64,000 nt of DNA from Colletes latitarsis (Eukaryota; Arthropoda; Insecta; Hymenoptera; Colletidae), in assembly GCF_051014445.1 (NCBI RefSeq), contig NW_027488369.1, positions 16,448,001 through 16,512,000 of the forward strand, written 5' to 3'. Under the pieces are notes generated by a model. The model saw nothing but the letters and a program-made list of their open reading frames with translations. It was not told the DNA's origin and made no database searches. Numbering within the stretch: position 1 is the first letter of the stretch; each line of letters starts with the position of its first letter. Below are positions 25,801 to 38,520 of this stretch, one piece after another. A program made the translations under genes and the position numbers.

Positions 25801-27817
25801 CCCAGAGTTAACCTAGACCTAACAAGCGTTATCCTCTAAAATATTTATCAAGACCAGGTTTAATTGACTGTTTCAGCGTGGTACCACATTATTACGTGAC
25901 ACAATCCAGAAACAGCCCAGGATCTGTTCAACAAGTATGTGAAAAACGCGAAAGTATGGGCCTGATGAGGGCAAATCCCAGACCTATCCCAGACCTAACT
26001 TGCGTTATCCTCAAAAATATTTATCAAGACCAGGTTTAATTCATTGTTTCAGTGTGGTCCCACATTACTACGTGATCCAAAACAGAAAAAACCCAGGATC
26101 CGTTCAACAAGTATGTGAAGAATGCGAAAGTATGAGTCTGATGAGTGAAAGTCCCAGGCCTAACCTAGACCAAACATGCGTTATCCTCAAAAATATTGAT
26201 CGAAACCTGGTTTAATTGACTGTTTCAGTGTGGTACCACATTACTACGGGACCCAAACCAGAAATAACCCAGGATCTGTTCAACAAGTATGGGAAGAATG
26301 CGAAGGTATGAGTCTGATGAGTGAAAATCCCAGACCTATCCCAGACCAAACTTGGGTTATCCTCTAAAATATTGATCCAAACCAGGTTTAATCGACTGTT
26401 TCAGTGTGGTACCACACTACTACGTGACCCAAACCGGAAAAGCCCAGGATCTGTTCAACAAGTATGTGAAAAACGCGAAAGTATGAGTCTGATGAGGGCA
26501 AATCCCAGACCTATACCAGACCTAACATGCGTTATCCTCTAAAATATTTATCAAGACCAGGTTTAATTGATTGTTTCAGTGTGGTCCCACATTACTACGT
26601 GATCCAAACCAGAAAGAACCCAGGATCTGTCCAACAAGTATGTGAAGAATGCGAAAGTATGAGTCTGATCAGTGAAAATCCCCGGCCTAACCTAGACCTA
26701 ACATGCGTTATCCTCAAAAATATTGTTCGAAACCAGGTTTAATCGACTGTTTCAGCGTGGTACCACACTACTACGTGACCCATACCGGAAAAAACCCAGG
26801 ATCTGTTCAACAAGTATGTGAAGAATGCGAAAGTATGAGTATGATGAGGGCAAATCCCAGACCTATCCCAGACCTAACATGCGTTATCCTCTAAAATATT
26901 TATCAAGACCAGGTTTAATTGATTGTTTCAGTGTGGTCCCACATTACTACGTGATCCAAACCAGAAAAAACCCAGGATCCGTCCAACAAGTATGTGCAGA
27001 ATGCGAAAGTATGAGTCTGATGAGTGAAAATCCCCGGCCTAACCTAGACCTAACATGCGTTATCCTCAAAAATATTGATCGAAACCAGGTTTACTCGACT
27101 GTTTCAGTGTGGTACCACATTACTACGTGATCCAAACCAGAAAAAAACCCAGGACCTGTTCAACAAGTATGTGAAGAATGCGAAAGTATGAGTGTGATGA
27201 GTGAAAAACCCCGGCCTAACCTAGACCTAACATGCGCTATCCTCAAAAATATTGATCGAAACCTGGTTTAATCGTCTGTTTCAGTGTGGTGCCACATTAC
27301 TACGTGATCCAATCCAGAAATAGCCCAGGATCTAGCCATGAGATATGAGAAATATGCGAAAGTATGAGCCTGACGAGGGCAAACCCTAGACCTAACCCAG
27401 ACCTAACATGCGTTATACTCTAAAATATTTATCAAGACCAGGTTTAATTGATTGCTTCAGTGTGGTCCCACATTACTACGTGATCCAAACCAGAAAAAAC
27501 CCAGGATCCGTTCAACAAGTATGTGAAGAATGTGAAAGTATGAGTCTGATGAGTGAAATTCCCCGGCCTAACCTGGACCTAACATGCGTTATCCTCAAAA
27601 ATATTGATCGAAACCAGGTTTAATCGACTGTTTCAGTGTGGTACCACACTACTACGTGACCCAAACCGGAAAAAACGCAGGATCTGTTCAACAAGTATGT
27701 GAAAACGCGAAAGTATGCGTCTGATGAGTGAAAATCCCAGACCTATCCCAGACCTAACATGCGTTATCCTGTAAAATATTTATCAAGACCAGGTTTAATC
27801 GACTGTTTCAGTGTGGT
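22889..27817 (+). repeat. 28-mer HOR, unit 2 (4,929 bp)
   Basis: This is near-identical to unit 1 over the shared parts, and 20.99-24.28 kb is near-identical to 25.92-29.21 kb. I noticed only scattered differences, such as TTTCGGTG/TTTCAGTG (21,297/26,226), AGAAAAAACCC/AGAAATAACCC and AAAACCCAGG/AAAACGCAGG. Relative to unit 1, one monomer is missing near 25,385. This offsets the monomer missing from unit 1 at 18,690, so the overall period is unchanged. Confidence 0.82.
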
Positions 27818-29207
27818 ACCACATTACTACGTGATCCAAACCAGTAAAAACCCAGGATCCGTTCAACAAGTATGTGGAGAATGCGAAAGTATGAGTCTGA
27901 TGAGTGAAAATCCTCGGCCTAACCTAGACCTAACATGCGTTGTCCTGTAAAATATTGATCGAAACCAGGTTTAATTGACTGTTTCAGTGTTGCACTTCAT
28001 TACTACGTGATCCAAACCAGTAAAAACCCAGGATCCGTTCAACAAGTATGTGAAGAATGCGAAAGTATGAGTGTGATGAGTGAAAAACCCCGGCCTAACC
28101 TAGACCTAACATGCGTTATCCTCAAAAATATTGATCGAAACCTGGTTTAATCGTCTGTTTCAGTGTGGTGCCACATTACTATGTGATCCAAACCAGAAAA
28201 AACCCTGTATCTGTTCAACAAGTATGTGAAGAATGCGAAAGTATGAGTCTGATGAGTGAAAATCCCAGGGCTAACCAAGACCTAACAAGCGTTATCCTCT
28301 AAAATATTTATCAAGACCAGGTTTAATTGACTGTTTCAGCGTGGTACCACATTACTACGTGACACAATCCAGAAACAGCCCAGGATCTAGCCATGAAGTA
28401 TGAGAAATATGCGAAAGTATGAGCCTGATGAGGGCAAATCCTAGACCTAACCCAAACCTAACATGCGTTATCCTCTAAAATATTCATCAAGACCAGGTTT
28501 AATTGATTGTTTCAGTGTGGTCCCACATTACTACGTGATCCAAACCAGTAAAAACCCAGGATCCGTTCAACAAGTATGTGGAGAATGCGAAAGTATGAGT
28601 CTGATGAGTGAAAATCCTCGGCCTAACCTATACCTAACATGCGTTATCCTAAAAAATATTGATCGAAACCAGGTTTAATCGACTGTTTCAGTGTGGTAGC
28701 ACATGACTACGTGATCCAAACCAGAAAAAACCCAGGACCTGTTCAACAAGTATTTGAAGTATGCGAAAGAATGAGTCTGATGAGGGCAAATCCCAGGCCT
28801 AAACTAGACCTAACATGCGTTATCCTCAAAAATATTGGGCAAAACCTGGTTTAATCGACTGTTTCAGTGTGGTACCACATTACTATGTGATCCAAACCTG
28901 AAAATAATCCAGGATCTGTTCAAGGAGTATGTGAAGTGTGCGAAAGTATGAGTATGATGAGGGCAAATCCCAGACCTATCCCAGACCTAACATGCGTTAT
29001 CCTCTAAAATATTTATCAAGACCAGCTTTAATGGAATGTTTCAGTGTGGTACCACATTACTACGTGATCCAAACCAGTAAAAACCCAGAATCCGTTCAAC
29101 AAGTATGTGGAGAATGCGAAAGTACGAGTTTGATGAGTGAAAATCCTCGGCCTAACCTAGACCTAACATGCGTTATCCTCAAAAATATTGATCGAAACCA
29201 GGTTTAA
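27818..29207 (+). repeat. 28-mer HOR, partial unit 3
   Basis: This continues the 4,929-bp periodicity (28,463 against 23,534; 28,938 against 24,009). At 29,208 the copy jumps forward by exactly two monomers relative to unit 2. The jump is bracketed tightly: upstream diagnostic AAACCAGG (not AAACCTGG) and downstream AATCGTCTG (not AATCGACTG) place it between unit positions 33 and 44. Confidence 0.8.
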
Positions 29208-30091
29208 TCGTCTGTTTCAGTGTGGTGCCACATTACTATGTGATCCAATCCAGAAAAAACCCTGTATCTGTTCAACAAGTATGTGAAGAATGCGAAAGTA
29301 TGAGTCTGATGAGTGAAAATCCCAGAGCTAACCTAGACCTAACAAGCGTTATCCTCTAAAATATTTATCAAGACCAGGTTTAATTGACTGTTTCAGCGTG
29401 GTACCACATTATTACGTGACACAATCCAGAAACAGCCCAGGATCTAGCCATGAAGTATGAGAAATATGAGAAAGTATGAGCCTGATGAGGGCAAATCCTA
29501 GACCTAACCCAAACCTAACATGCGTTATCCTCTAAAATATTTATCAAGACCAGGTTTAATTGATTGTTTCAGTGTGGTCACACATTACTACGTGACACAA
29601 TCCAGAAACAGCCCAGGATCTAGCCATGAAGTATGAGAAATAAGCGAAAGTATGAGCCTGATGAGGGCAAATCCTAGACCTAACCCAGACCTACAATGCG
29701 TTATCCTCAAAAATATTGATCGAAACCAGGTTTAATCGACTGTTTCAGTGTGGTACCACATTACTATGTGATACAAACCTGAAAATAATCCAGGATCTGT
29801 TCAAGGAGTATGTGAAGTGTGCGAAAGTATGAGTATGATGAGGGCAAATCCCAGACCTATCCCAGACCTAACATGCGTTATCCTCTAAAATATTTATCAA
29901 GACCAGGTTTAATTGATTGTTTCAGTGTGGCCCCACATTACTACGTGACACAATCCAGAAACAGCCCAGGATCTAGCCATGAAGTATGAGAAATATGCGA
30001 AAGTATGAGCCTGATGAGGGCAAATCCTAGACCTAACCCAAACCTAACATGCGTTATCCTCTAAAATATTTATCAAGACCACCTTTAATTG
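29208..30091 (+). repeat. Satellite segment of the 19-mer HOR, copy 1
   Basis: Type C units and their neighbours here match 10.5-11.2 kb and 0.13-0.82 kb. They match 32,556-33,439 best, at shift 3,348 (19 monomers). Shared private changes (CCTACAATGCG at 29,692 and 33,041; AAATATGAGAAAG; ACCACCTTTAATTGA) show that 28.64-30.09 kb and 31.99-33.44 kb are a recent duplication. Confidence 0.78.
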
Positions 30092-31155
30092 ACTGTTTCA
30101 GTGTGGTCCCACATTACTACGTGATCCAAACCAGAAAAAACCCAGGATCCGTTCAACAAGTATGTGAAGAATGCGAAAGTATGAGCCTGATGAGTGAAAA
30201 TCCCAGGCCTAACCTAGACCTAACTTGCGTTGTCCTCTAAGATATTGATGGAAACCAGGTTTAATTGACTGTTTCAGTGTGGTACCACACTACTTCGTGA
30301 TCCAAACCAGAAAAAACCCGGGACCTGTTCAACAAGTATGTGAAAAACGCGAAAGTATGAGCCTGAAGAGGGCAAATCCCAGACCTATCCCAGACCTAAC
30401 TTGCGTTATCCTCTAAAATATTGATCGAAACCAGGTTTAATCGACTGTTTCAGTGTGGTACCACATTACTACATGATCCAAACCAGAAAAAACCCAGGAT
30501 CCGTTCAACAAGTATGTGAAGAATGCGAAAGTATGAGCCTGATGAGTGAAAATCCCAGGCCAAACCTAGACCTAACTTGCGTTGTCCTCTAAGATATTAA
30601 TGGAAACCAGGTTTAATGGACTGTTTCAGTGTGGCACCACATTACTACGTGATCCAAACCAGAAAAAACCCAGGATCAGTTCAACAAGTATGTGAAGAAT
30701 GCGAAAGTATGAGTCTGATGTGTGAAAATCCCAGGGCTAACCTAGACCTAACATGCGCTATCCTCTAAAATATTGATCCAAACCAGGTTTAATGGACTGT
30801 TTCAGTGTGGCACCACATTACTACCTGATCCAAACCAGAAAAAACACAGGATCAGTTTAACAAGTATGCGAAGAATGCGATAGTATGAGTCTGATGAGTG
30901 AAAAACGCCGGCCTAACCTAGACGTAACATGCGTTATCCTGTAAAATATTGATCGAAACCAGGTTTAATCGACTGCTTCAGTGTGGTATCACACTACTAC
31001 GTGACCCAAACCAGAAAAAACCCATGATCTGTTCAACAAGTATGTGAAAGACGCGAAAGTATGAGCCTGATGAGGGCAAATCCTAGACCTAACCCAGACC
31101 TAACATGCGTTATCCTCTAAAATATTTACAAAGACCAGGTTTAATTTATTGTTTC
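30092..31155 (+). repeat. Island of 12-mer-family monomers, net five units
   Basis: Between two flanks of the 19-mer HOR lies a run of monomers of the family otherwise found at 59-64 kb. Markers are CTCTAAGATATT (30,235 and 30,588), ACTTCGTGATCC, CCCGGGACCTG with CCTGAAGAGGG, GTGTGGCACCAC, CTGCTTCAGTGTGGTATCAC and TTACAAAGACC. The sister copy at 33.43-33.63 kb lacks it, and the shift drops from 3,348 to 2,468 bp, a difference of 880 bp or exactly five monomers. S copies 1 and 2 also lack it. Confidence 0.78.
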
Positions 31156-31985
31156 AGTGTGGTACCACATTACTATGTGATCCAAACCAGAAAAAAACCC
31201 AGGACCTGTTCAACAAGTATTTGAAGTATGCGAAAGTATGAGTCTGATGAGGGCAAATCCCAGGCCTAAACTAGACCTAACATGCGTTATCCTCAAAAAT
31301 ATCGATCAAAACCTGGTTTAATCTACTGTTTCAGTGTGGTACCACATTACTATGTGATCCAAACCAGAAAATAACCCAGGATCTGTTCAACGAGTTTGTG
31401 AAGTGTGCGAAAGTATGAGTATGATGAGGGCAAATCCCAGACCTATCCCAGACCAAACATGCGTTATCCTCTAAAATATTTATCAAGACCAGGTTTAATT
31501 GATTGTTTCAGTGTGGTCCCACATTACTACGTGATCCAAACCAGAAAAAACCCAGGATCCGTCCTACAAGTATGTGAAGAATGCGAAAGTATGAGTCTGA
31601 TGACTGAAAATCCCCGGCCTAACCTAGACCTAACATGCGTTATCCTCAAAAATATTGATCGAAGCCAGGTTTAATCGACAGTTTCAGTGTGGTACCACAC
31701 TACTACGTGACCCAAACCGGAAAAAACCCAGGATCTGTTCAACAAGTATGTGAAAAACGCGAAAGTATGGGCCTGATGAAGGCAAATCCCAGACCTATCC
31801 CAGACCTAACTTGCGTTATCCTCAAAAATATTTATCAAGACCAGGTTTAATTCATTGTTTCAGTGTGGTCCCACATTACTACGTGATCCAAACCAGAAAA
31901 AACCCAGGATCCGTTCAACAAGTATGTGAAGAATGCGAAAGTATGAGTCTGATGAGTGAAAGTCCCAGGCCTAACCTAGACCAAA
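31156..31985 (+). repeat. Satellite segment matching 1.04-1.86 kb
   Basis: After the island the sequence resumes the S-type order seen at 1,041 (shift 30,115 to 30,128) and 33,625 (shift 2,468). It includes the CCGTCCTACAAG and GATGACTGAAAATCC unit at 31,405. It ends where ATCCTAAAAAATATTG and GGTAGCACATGAC (28-mer type) replace the S continuation. Confidence 0.75.
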
Positions 31986-32660
31986 CATGCGTTATCCTAA
32001 AAAATATTGATCGAAACCAGGTTTAATCGACTGTTTCAGTGTGGTAGCACATGACTACGTGATCCAAACCAGAAAAAACCCAGGACCTGTTCAACAAGTA
32101 TTTGAAGTATGCGAAAGAATGAGTCTGATGAGGGCAAATCCCAGGCCTAAACTAGACCTAACATGCGTTATCCTCAAAAATATTGGGCAAAACCTGGTTT
32201 AATCGACTGTTTCAGTGTGGTACCACATTACTATGTGATCCAAACCTGAAAATAATCCAGGATCTGTTCAAGGAGTATGTGAAGTGTGCGAAAGTATGAG
32301 TATGATGAGGGCAAATCCCAGACCTATCCCAGACCTAACATGCGTTATCCTCTAAAATATTTATCAAGACCAGCTTTAATGGAATGTTTCAGTGTGGTAC
32401 CACATTACTACGTGATCCAAACCAGTAAAAACCCAGAATCCGTTCAACAAGTATGTGGAGAATGCGAAAGTACGAGTTTGATGAGTGAAAATCCTCGGCC
32501 TAACCTAGACCTAACATGCGTTATCCTCAAAAATATTGATCGAAACCAGGTTTAATCGTCTGTTTCAGTGTGGTGCCACATTACTATGTGATCCAATCCA
32601 GAAAAAACCCTGTATCTGTTCAACAAGTATGTGAAGAATGCGAAAGTATGGGTCTGATGA
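31986..32660 (+). repeat. Start of 19-mer HOR, copy 2
   Basis: This matches 28,638-29,312 at shift 3,348, including the same two-monomer deletion junction seen at 29,208 (here 32,556). The junction is therefore older than the 19-mer duplication. One private change is GTATGGGTCTG at 32,647. Confidence 0.75.
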
Positions 32661-35600
32661 GTGAAAATCCCAGAGCTAACCTAGACCTAACAAGCGTTAT
32701 CCTCTAAAATATTTATCAAGACCAGGTTTAATTGACTGTTTCAGCGTGGTACCACATTATTACGTGACACAATCCAGAAACAGCCCAGGATCTAGCCATG
32801 AAGTATGAGAAATATGAGAAAGTATGAGCCTGATGAGGGCAAATCCTAGACCTAACCCAAACCTAACATGCGTTATCCTCTAAAATATTTATCAAGACCA
32901 GGTTTAATTGATTGTTTCAGTGTGGTCCCACATTACTACGTGACACAATCCAGAAACAGCCCAGGATCTAGCCATGAAGTATGAGAAATAAGCGAAAGTA
33001 TGAGCCTGATGAGGGCAAATCCTAGACCTAACCCAGACCTACAATGCGTTATCCTCAAAAATATTGATCGAAACCAGGTTTAATCGACTGTTTCAGTGTG
33101 GTACCACATTACTATGTGATACAAACCTGAAAATAATCCAGGATCTGTTCAAGGAGTATGTGAAGTGTGCGAAAGTATGAGTATGATGAGGGCAAATCCC
33201 AGACCTATCCCAGACCTAACATGCGTTATCCTCTAAAATATTTATCAAGACCAGGTTTAATTGATTGTTTCAGTGTGGCCCCACATTACTACGTGACACA
33301 ATCCAGAAACAGCCCAGGATCTAGCCATGAAGTATGAGAAATATGCGAAAGTATGAGCCTGATGAGGGCAAATCCTAGACCTAACCCAAACCTAACATGC
33401 GTTATCCTCTAAAATATTTATCAAGACCACCTTTAATTGAATGTTTCAGTGTGGTACCACATTACTACGTGATCCAAACCAGTAAAAACCCAGGATCCGT
33501 TCAACAAGTATGTGAAGAATTCGAAAGTATGAGTGTTATGAGTGAAAAACCCCGGCCTAACCTAGACCTAACATGCGTTATCCTTAAAAATATTGATCGA
33601 AACCTGGTTTTATCGTCTGTTTCAGTGTGGTACCACATTACTATGTGATCCAAACCAGAAAAAAACCCAGGACCTGTTCAACAAGTATTTGAAGTATGCG
33701 AAAGTATGAGTCTGATGAGGGCAAATCCCAGGCCTAAACTAGACCTAACATGCGTTATCCTCAAAAATATCGATCAAAACCTGGTTTAATCTACTGTTTC
33801 AGTGTGGTACCACATTACTATGTGATCCAAACCAGAAAATAACCCAGGATCTGTTCAACGAGTTTGTGAAGTGTGCGAAAGTATGAGTATGATGAGGGCA
33901 AATCCCAGACCTATCCCAGACCAAACATGCGTTATCCTCTAAAATATTTATCAAGACCAGGTTTAATTGATTGTTTCAGTGTGGTCCCACATTACTACGT
34001 GATCCAAACCAGAAAAAACCCAGGATCCGTCCTACAAGTATGTGAAGAATGCGAAAGTATGAGTCTGATGACTGAAAATCCCCGGCCTAACCTAGACCTA
34101 ACATGCGTTATCCTCAAAAATATTGATCGAAGCCAGGTTTAATCGACAGTTTCAGTGTGGTACCACACTACTACGTGACCCAAACCGGAAAAAACCCAGG
34201 ATCTGTTCAACAAGTATGTGAAAAACGCGAAAGTATGGGCCTGATGAAGGCAAATCCCAGACCTATCCCAGACCTAACTTGCGTTATCCTCAAAAATATT
34301 TATCAAGACCAGGTTTAATTCATTGTTTCAGTGTGGTCCCACATTACTACGTGATCCAAACCAGAAAAAACCCAGGATCCGTTCAACAAGTATGTGAAGA
34401 ATGCGAAAGTATGAGTCTGATGAGTGAAAGTCCCAGGCCTAACCTAGACCAAACATGCGTTATCCTCAAAAATATTGATCGAAACCTGGTTTAATTGACT
34501 GTTTCAGTGTGGTACCACATTACTACGGGACCCAAACCAGAAAAAACCCAGGATCTGTTCAACAAGTATGTGAAGAATGCGAAGGTATGAGTCTGCTGAG
34601 TGAAAATCCCAGACCTATCCCAGACCAAACTTGGGTTATCCTCTAAAATATTGATCCAAACCAGGTTTAATCGACTGTTTCAGTGTGGTACCACACTACT
34701 ACGTGACCCAAACCGGAAAAAACCCAGGATCTGTTCAACAAGTATGTGAAAAACGCGAAAGTATGAGCCTGATGAGGGCAAATCCCAGACCTATCCCAGA
34801 CCTAACATGCGTTATCCTCTAAAATATTTATCAAGACCAGGTTTAATTGATTGTTTCAGTGTGGTCCCACATTACTACGTGATCCAAACCAGAAAAAACC
34901 CAGGATCCGTCCAACAAGTATGTGAAGAATGCGAAAGTATGAGTCTGATCAGTGAAAATCCCCGGCCTAACCTAGACCTAACATGCGTTATCCTCAAAAA
35001 TATTGATCGAAACCAGGTTAAATCGACTGTTTCAGTGTGGTACCACACTACTACGTGACCCATACCGGAAAAAACCCAGGATCTGTTCAACAAGTATGTG
35101 AAGAATGCGAAAGTATGAGTATGATGAGGGCAAATCCCAGGCCTAAACTAGACCTAACATGCGTTATCCTCAAAAATATTGATCAAAACCTGGTTTAATC
35201 GACTGTTTCAGTGTGGTACCACATTACTATGTGATCCAAACCAGAAAATAACCCAGGATCTGTTCAACGAGTTTGTGAAGTGTGCGAAAGTATGAGTATG
35301 GTGAGGGCAAATCCCAGACCTATCCCAGACGTAACATGCGTTATCCTCTAAAATATTTATCAAGACCAGGTTTAATTGATTGTTTCAGTGTGGTCCCACA
35401 TTACTACGTGATCCAAACCAGAAAAAAACCCAGGATCCGTACAACAAGTATGTGAAGAATGCGAAAGTATGAGTCTGATGAGTGAAAATCCCCGGCCTAA
35501 CCTAGACCTAACATGCGTTATCCTCAAAAATATTGATCGAAACCAGGTTTAATCGACTGTTTCAGTGTGGTACCACATTACTACGTGATCCAAACCAGAA

Positions 35601-38520
35601 AAAAACCCAGGACCTGTTCAACAAGTATTTGAAGTATGCGAAAGTATGAGTCTGATGAGGGCAAATCCCAGGCCTAAACTAGACCTAACATGCGTTATCC
35701 TCAAAAATATTGATCAAAACCTGGTTTAATCGACTGTTTCAGTGTGGTACCACGTTACTATGTGATCCAAACCAGAAAATAACCCAGGATCTGTTCAACG
35801 AGTTTGTGAAGTGTGCGAAAGTATGAGTATGGTGAGGGCAAATCCCAGACCTATCCCAGACCTAACATGCGTTATCCTCTAAAATATTTATCATGACTAG
35901 GTTTAATTGATTGTTTCAGTGTGGTCCCACATTACTACGTGATCCAAACCGGAAAAAACCCAGGATCCGTTTAACAAGTATGGGAAGAATGCGAAAGTAT
36001 GAGCCTGACGAGGGCAAATCCTAGACCTAACCCAGACCTAACATGCGTTACCCTCAAAAATATTGATCGAAACCTGGTTTAATCGACTGTTTCAGTGTGG
36101 TACCACATTACTACCGGACCCAAACCAGAAAAAACCCAGGATCTGTTCAACAAGTATGTGAAGAATGCGAAAGTATGAGTCTGATGAGTGAAAATCCCAG
36201 ATCTATCCCAGACCTAACTTGCGTTATCCTCTAAAATATTGATCGAAACCAGGTTTAATTGGCTGTTTCAGCGTGGTACCACATTACTACGTGATACAAT
36301 CCAGAAACAGCCCAGGATCTAGCCATGAAGTATGAGTAATATGCGAAAGTATCAGCCTGATGAGGGCGAATCCTAGACCTAACCCAAACCTAACATGCGT
36401 TATCCTCTAAAATATTGATCGAAACCAGGTTTAATCGACTGTTTCAGTGTGGTACCACATTACTACGTGATCCAAACCAGAAAAAAACCCAGGATCAGTT
36501 CAACAAGTATGTGAAGTATGCGAAAGTATGAGTCTGATGAGGGCAAATCCCAGGCCTAAACTAGACATAACTTTCGTTATCCTCTAAAATATTGATCGAA
36601 ACCAGGTTTAATTGACTGTTTTAGTGTGGTACCACTTTACTACGTGATCCAAAGCAGAAAAAACCCTCGATCAGGTCAACATGCATGTTAAAACTGCGAA
36701 AGTATGAGTCTGATGAAGGCAAATCCCAGACCTATCCCAGACCTAACATGCGTTATCCTCAAAAATATTAATCGAAACCAGGTTTAATCGACTGTTTCAG
36801 TGTGGTACCACATTACCACGTGATCCAAACCAGAAAAAAACCCTGGATCTTGTCAAGGAGTATGTGAAGTGAGCGAAAGTATGAGTCTGATGAGGGATAA
36901 TCCGAGACCTATCCCAGACCTAACTTGCGTTATCCTCTAAAATAGTGATCGAAACCAGGTTTAACTGACTGTTTTAGTTGTGGTACCACTTTACTACGTG
37001 ATCCAAAGCAGAAAAAACCCTCGATCAGGTCAACATGCATGTTAAAACTGTGAAAGTATGACCCTGATGAGGGCAAATCCCAGGCCTAACCTAAACCTAA
37101 CACGCGTCATCTTCTAAAATATTGAGCGAAACCAGGTTTAATTGATTGTTTCAGTGTGGTACCACATTACTACGTGATGCAATCCAGAAATATCCCAGGA
37201 TATAGCCATGAAGTATAAGAAATATGCGATAGTATGAGCCTGATGAGGGCAAATCCCAGGCCTAACCTAGACCTAACATGCGTGGTCCTCTAAAATATTG
37301 ATGGAAACCAGGTTTAATTGTCTGTTTCAGTGTTGTACTTCCTTACTACGTGATGCAATCCAGAAAAAGCCCAGGATCTATCCATCAAGTATGAGAAATA
37401 TGCGAAAGAATGAGCCTGATGAGAGCAAATCCCAGACCTAACCTAGACCTAACATGGATTATTCTCTAAAATATTTATCAAGACCAGGTTTAATTGAATG
37501 TTTCAGTGTGGTACCACATTACTACGTGAACCAAACTAGAAAAAACCCAGGAGCCGTTCAACAACTATGTGAAGAATGCGAAAGTGTGAGTCTGATGAGT
37601 GAATATCCCCGGCCTAACCTAGACCTAACATGCGTTATCCCCAAAAATATTGATCGAAACCAGGTTTAATCGACTGTTTCAGTGTGGTACCACATTACTA
37701 CGTGATCCAAACCAGAAAAAACCCCAGGATCTTTTCAACAAGTATGTGAAGAATGCGAAAGTATGAGTCTGATGAGGGCAAATCCCAGACCTAAACTAGA
37801 CATAACTTTCGTTATCCTCTAAAATATTGATCGAAACCAGGTTTAATTGACTGTTTTAGTGTGGTACCACTTTTCAACGTGATCCAAAGCAGAGAAAACC
37901 CTCGATCAGGTCAACATGCATGTTAAAACTGCGAAAGTATGAGCCTGATGTGGGCAAATCCCAGACCTATCCCAGACCTAACATGCGTTATCCTCAAAAA
38001 TATTAATCGAAACCAGGCTTAATCGACTGTTTCAGTGTGGTACTACATTACTACGTGATCCAAACCAGAAAAAAACCCAGGATCTTGTCAACGAGTATGT
38101 GAAGTGTGCGAAAGTATGAGTCTGATGAGGGCTAATCCCAGACCTATCCCAGACCTAACTTGCGTTATCCTCTAAAATAGTGATCGAAACCAGGTTTGAT
38201 TGACTGTTTTAGTTGTGGTACCACTTTACTACGTGATCCAAAGCAGAAAAAACCCTCGATCAGGTCAACATGCATGTTAAAACTGCGGAAGTATGAGCCT
38301 GATGAGGGCAAATCCCAGACCTATCCCAGACCTAACATGCGTTATCCTCAAAACTATTGATCGAAACCAGGTTTAATCGAGTGTTTCAGTGTGGTACCAC
38401 ACTACTACGTGACCCAAGCCGGAAAAAACCCAGGATCTGTTCAACAAGTATGTGAAAAACGCGAAAGTATGAGCCTGATGAGGGCAAATCCCAGACCTCT
38501 CCCAGACCTAACTTGCGTTA
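32661..38520 (+). repeat. Superblock S, copy 3
   Basis: Agreement with copy 1 begins at about base 65 of the window (shift 32,596). Two monomers are gained near 34.8-35.1 kb. Units are lost near 36.42 kb, where GATCCAAACC and its neighbour collapse into one, and in the 36.9-37.5 kb stretch. Type D palindrome units are at 36,678, 37,032, 37,913 and 38,267. The match ends near 38,520, where ATTGAACG replaces copy 1's TTTATCAAG. Confidence 0.8.
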
